Shown here piece after piece: positions 61,926-64,000 of a stretch of 64,000 nt of DNA. The position numbers and the translations under genes were made by a program. The stretch's first letter is position 1; each line of letters starts with the position of its first letter. This DNA is from a bacterium M00.F.Ca.ET.205.01.1.1 (lineage in GTDB: Bacteria > Pseudomonadota > Alphaproteobacteria > Rhizobiales > Rhizobiaceae): assembly GCA_004791255.1 (NCBI GenBank), contig SRUQ01000006.1, positions 248,001-312,000 on the forward strand, read 5' to 3'. The notes under the pieces are model-generated. The model did no database searches, was not told the origin of the DNA, and worked only from the letters and a program-made list of their open reading frames with translations.

Positions 61926-63641
61926 TCAGCCCGCCGTCTTCGCCTGCCAGGCCTTGATCGCCTCGTCGAACACCTTCTCGCCGGGAATGCCCTTTTCCAT
62001 GGTCAGCAGCGCCCGCCGTCCGGTCTTGTAGACAACCGGCACGTCGATCCAGTCCTGGCCGCGCAGCAGGGTCAGGTTGGCGTCCTCGTCGGCCTTGGTG
62101 TCGTTGAGCGCGACGAGGAAGAAGCCGTCGGCGATCTTGGCCGGGATGCCGATCAGCGGGCTGCCGGCGTCCTGCTCCGAACTCTTCATGGCCACGCGCA
62201 AGATGTTGTCGACGCCGCCGCCTTCGAAGCCGTCGGGCGTCAGGAAGATCATCTCGATGATATGGCTGGCCGGCAAGGTCTGGTCGGTGTTGCGGCGGAT
62301 GGTCATGCGCAGCTGGATGTCCTTGCCGGGAATGGTCGCCTCGGCGCGGATCGCCGGCTCGGGCGGCAGGTCGCCGCCGGGCGATTCCTGCACCAGCGAC
62401 CAGACGATGTTGCCCGGCTCGGCCGAGCCTTGCGCGGTGCTGGTGCGCTCCTCATAGAAGATCGCCTTCTGGCCGACCGGCAGGGCGGTTTCCGCCGGCG
62501 CGGCCGCGGGTGCTGCTGGTGCTGCCGGTGCAGCACCCGCCGGCGCGGGTGGCGTTGCTGCGGCATCGGCGGGAGCCGTGCCATTGGCGGGCGGTGTCGC
62601 GGGTGCCGCGCCCGCTGGAGGCGTGTTGGCTGCCGGTGCAGCCGCGGCCGGCGTACCACTAGCAGGCGCGGGCACCGCCGGAGCCGACAGCGCCGGTGCG
62701 TTCGTTGCCGTTGGCGGCGTGGTCAGCGCGGCAACGGATTCACCCTCGCCAATGCCACTCTGCCCGCCAGCCGGGCCGGGATCGACTTCGCCGCCTTGCG
62801 GCGTCAGCCGTTGTGTGAATTTTGTCGCCCCCTCGGGCGCGGCGCCGCCTGCCGCTGGCGCCGCGGCATCGGTCGCCGGCTTGGCCGGCGCCGGTTTCAC
62901 CGGTTCGGTCGTCGCCACCTTGGTACCGCCGCCGAGGCCCAGCATCTTGCCGAAGGCATCCTTGTTCAACCAGACGCCATAGCCGCCGCCGGCAACGACC
63001 AGCAGCGCGACGGCAGCGGCGATCAGCCCGCCATAGCTGCGCTTGCGTTCGGCCGGGCGCAATCGCTGGAACGTGTCGTCGGCCCCCGGCGCGTCGTCAT
63101 CATTGGCAAAGACGTCGTCCTGGTCGTCATCCCGGTCCGCATCCATGCCCGGCAAGCTCTTTTCCGAGAAGTCCGGAACGGGTTGGGCCGGCGTCGGCTT
63201 TTGCCAACTCTGCTCGACCTTGGCTGCCGGGGCAGGCTTGTAGGGTTCGGGGCTTGCCGTCGGCTTGTACGGCTCCGGCCTGGTTGCGGCAGGCGCCGGC
63301 CGATACGGGCTTGGAGCGGGAGCCGCTTCCGCCTGCACCGGCTGCTTGGTGTGGCTCGACTGGTTCTTGTTGCGGTCGATGGAGGAGAAGATGTGCTCCA
63401 GCTCCGCCAGCGGATCGGCCTCCTGCACGCTCTTGGCGTAAGTCCGCTCGACAGTTGCTATAGCGCTTTCCAGCTGGCGCTTCTGGCTATCTATGTCTTG
63501 CGCGGCCATGGGCGGCAACTTTTCCGCAAGCTTCTTGGCCAGCATGGTACGAACGCTGTCATAAATGCGCGTGCGCTTTTCCGGCGTCTCGTCGCCGTGC
63601 TTCACGAACGCGTTTTTCAGAATAGCAACGAAATCTACCAT
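61926..63641 (-). CDS. Large single-span membrane protein with Pro/Ala-rich periplasmic region
   Basis: 571 residues, not a recognised family. Order: an N-terminal helical domain with coiled-coil character (residues 1-85), a Pro-rich stretch (95-155), a membrane helix (about 210-230), an Ala/Pro low-complexity region (about 240-400) and a compact C-terminal domain (405-565: GNIVWSLVQESPGG, IRAEATIPGKDIQLRM, WIDVPVVYKTGRR). Likely an inner-membrane protein with a periplasmic sensor-like domain. Adjacent to purA on the same strand. Confidence 0.82.
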   Translation of the reverse strand: MVDFVAILKNAFVKHGDETPEKRTRIYDSVRTMLAKKLAEKLPPMAAQDIDSQKRQLESAIATVERTYAKSVQEADPLAELEHIFSSIDRNKNQSSHTKQPVQAEAAPAPSPYRPAPAATRPEPYKPTASPEPYKPAPAAKVEQSWQKPTPAQPVPDFSEKSLPGMDADRDDDQDDVFANDDDAPGADDTFQRLRPAERKRSYGGLIAAAVALLVVAGGGYGVWLNKDAFGKMLGLGGGTKVATTEPVKPAPAKPATDAAAPAAGGAAPEGATKFTQRLTPQGGEVDPGPAGGQSGIGEGESVAALTTPPTATNAPALSAPAVPAPASGTPAAAAPAANTPPAGAAPATPPANGTAPADAAATPPAPAGAAPAAPAAPAAAPAETALPVGQKAIFYEERTSTAQGSAEPGNIVWSLVQESPGGDLPPEPAIRAEATIPGKDIQLRMTIRRNTDQTLPASHIIEMIFLTPDGFEGGGVDNILRVAMKSSEQDAGSPLIGIPAKIADGFFLVALNDTKADEDANLTLLRGQDWIDVPVVYKTGRRALLTMEKGIPGEKVFDEAIKAWQAKTAG

Positions 63642-63716
63642 GCTTCGGTCGACCTGTATTTTGTTTCCGCGCCGGCCCCCGCAAATCAGCCGTAATGCCC
63701 GGAAAGGCTTGAGAAA

Positions 63717-64000
63717 CTAGTCTTGAAACGGGTCGGTCACAAGTATCGTATCGTCTCGTTCCGGGCTGGTGGAAAGCAGCGCCACCGGCGCGCCGATCAA
63801 CTCTTCTATATATCGGACATACTTGACGGCTTGCGCCGGCAGATCGTTCCAGCTGCGCGCGCCGGCGGTGGTGCCTTTCCAGCCCTCCAGCGTCTCGTAG
63901 ATGGGTTCCACGCGCGCCTGCGCGCCCTGGCTGGCCGGCAGATAGTCGATCGTCTCGCCGTCGAGGCTGTAGCCGGTGCAGACCTTGATCTCGTCCAGCC
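63717..64000 (-). CDS. purA: Adenylosuccinate synthetase, C-terminal part (window edge)
   Basis: The visible 94 codons (LDEIKVCTGYSLDGETIDYLP, then ARVEPIYETLEGWKGTT, ending ERDDTILVTDPFQD) are the C-terminal dimerisation part of PurA, which forms adenylosuccinate from IMP, aspartate and GTP. The catalytic N-terminus is beyond base 64000. Unlinked to purEK by about 42 kb. Confidence 0.95.
   Translation of the reverse strand, partial: LDEIKVCTGYSLDGETIDYLPASQGAQARVEPIYETLEGWKGTTAGARSWNDLPAQAVKYVRYIEELIGAPVALLSTSPERDDTILVTDPFQD

Overview
This 64 kb window looks like a chromosomal segment of a Mesorhizobium-like alphaproteobacterium (Rhizobiales). The evidence is the high G+C content, tight ATGA-type gene overlaps, palindromic intergenic repeats of rhizobial style, a GntR/LacI-type gluconate operator, a CarD/RpoH/PhaR gene set, and protein sequences that read as rhizobial orthologues throughout. 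No rRNA, tRNA, IS element, prophage or CRISPR array was found. The species call is inference.

Layout. 1-4.2 kb: divergent L-idonate/gluconate catabolism genes (idnD, a 2-ketoaldonate/hydroxyacid reductase, idnO, gntK, a beta-hydroxyacid dehydrogenase and a small alpha/beta-barrel protein) around a perfect 16-bp operator placed inside the idnO promoter. 4.3-7.7 kb: a hybrid histidine kinase, a wrecked Stf0 sulfotransferase remnant and a CDF-like membrane protein. 7.8-10.9 kb: a lytic transglycosylase, ispG and two head-to-head DUF465 genes. 10.9-16.6 kb: an IclR regulator divergent from an amino-acid-type ABC importer, RidA and a SelA/DgaE-like PLP enzyme, which together form a substrate-unknown catabolic operon. 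16.7-19.5 kb: a Tat-exported phosphoesterase, a cupredoxin, an ECF sigma factor and its membrane anti-sigma factor. 19.6-22.7 kb: purEK, an LprI-like protein, type-B L36 and a TPR protein. 22.9-31.3 kb: an alpha/beta hydrolase, pyruvate kinase with DUF1036, N-formylglutamate amidohydrolase with DUF1244, and an MFS/LysR/NAD-epimerase group. 31.3-36.0 kb: an RND efflux pump with its adaptor.

36.0-43.6 kb: a poorly coding 0.9-kb gap, a patatin-like lipase, two divergent citrate-synthase-family genes (one fused to a MerR-like DNA-binding domain) and the polyhydroxybutyrate block phaR-phaA-phaB. 43.6-49.7 kb: a 700-bp non-coding region rich in GANTC sites, a large SUV3-like RNA helicase carrying a translated palindromic repeat, an Hsp15-like S4 protein, ferredoxin FdxA and CarD. 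49.7-54.8 kb: a cystine-type ABC importer, an RpoH sigma factor and an M48 lipoprotein protease. 55.0-59.5 kb: thiBPQ under a TPP riboswitch, divergent from thiamine pyrophosphokinase. 59.5-64.0 kb: an ABC-F ATPase, a ccdAB toxin-antitoxin pair, a proline/alanine-rich membrane protein and the 3' end of purA.

Most genes are housekeeping or ordinary soil-bacterium catabolism. The parts most worth following are the HTH-citrate-synthase/citrate-synthase pair with three helically phased ATCAAT repeats between them, the RidA/PLP import operon, the cupredoxin-phosphoesterase-ECF cluster, the GANTC/DnaA-box-like intergenic region before the helicase, the CAATGC array in front of a 52-residue membrane protein, and several repeat hairpins, one of them translated.
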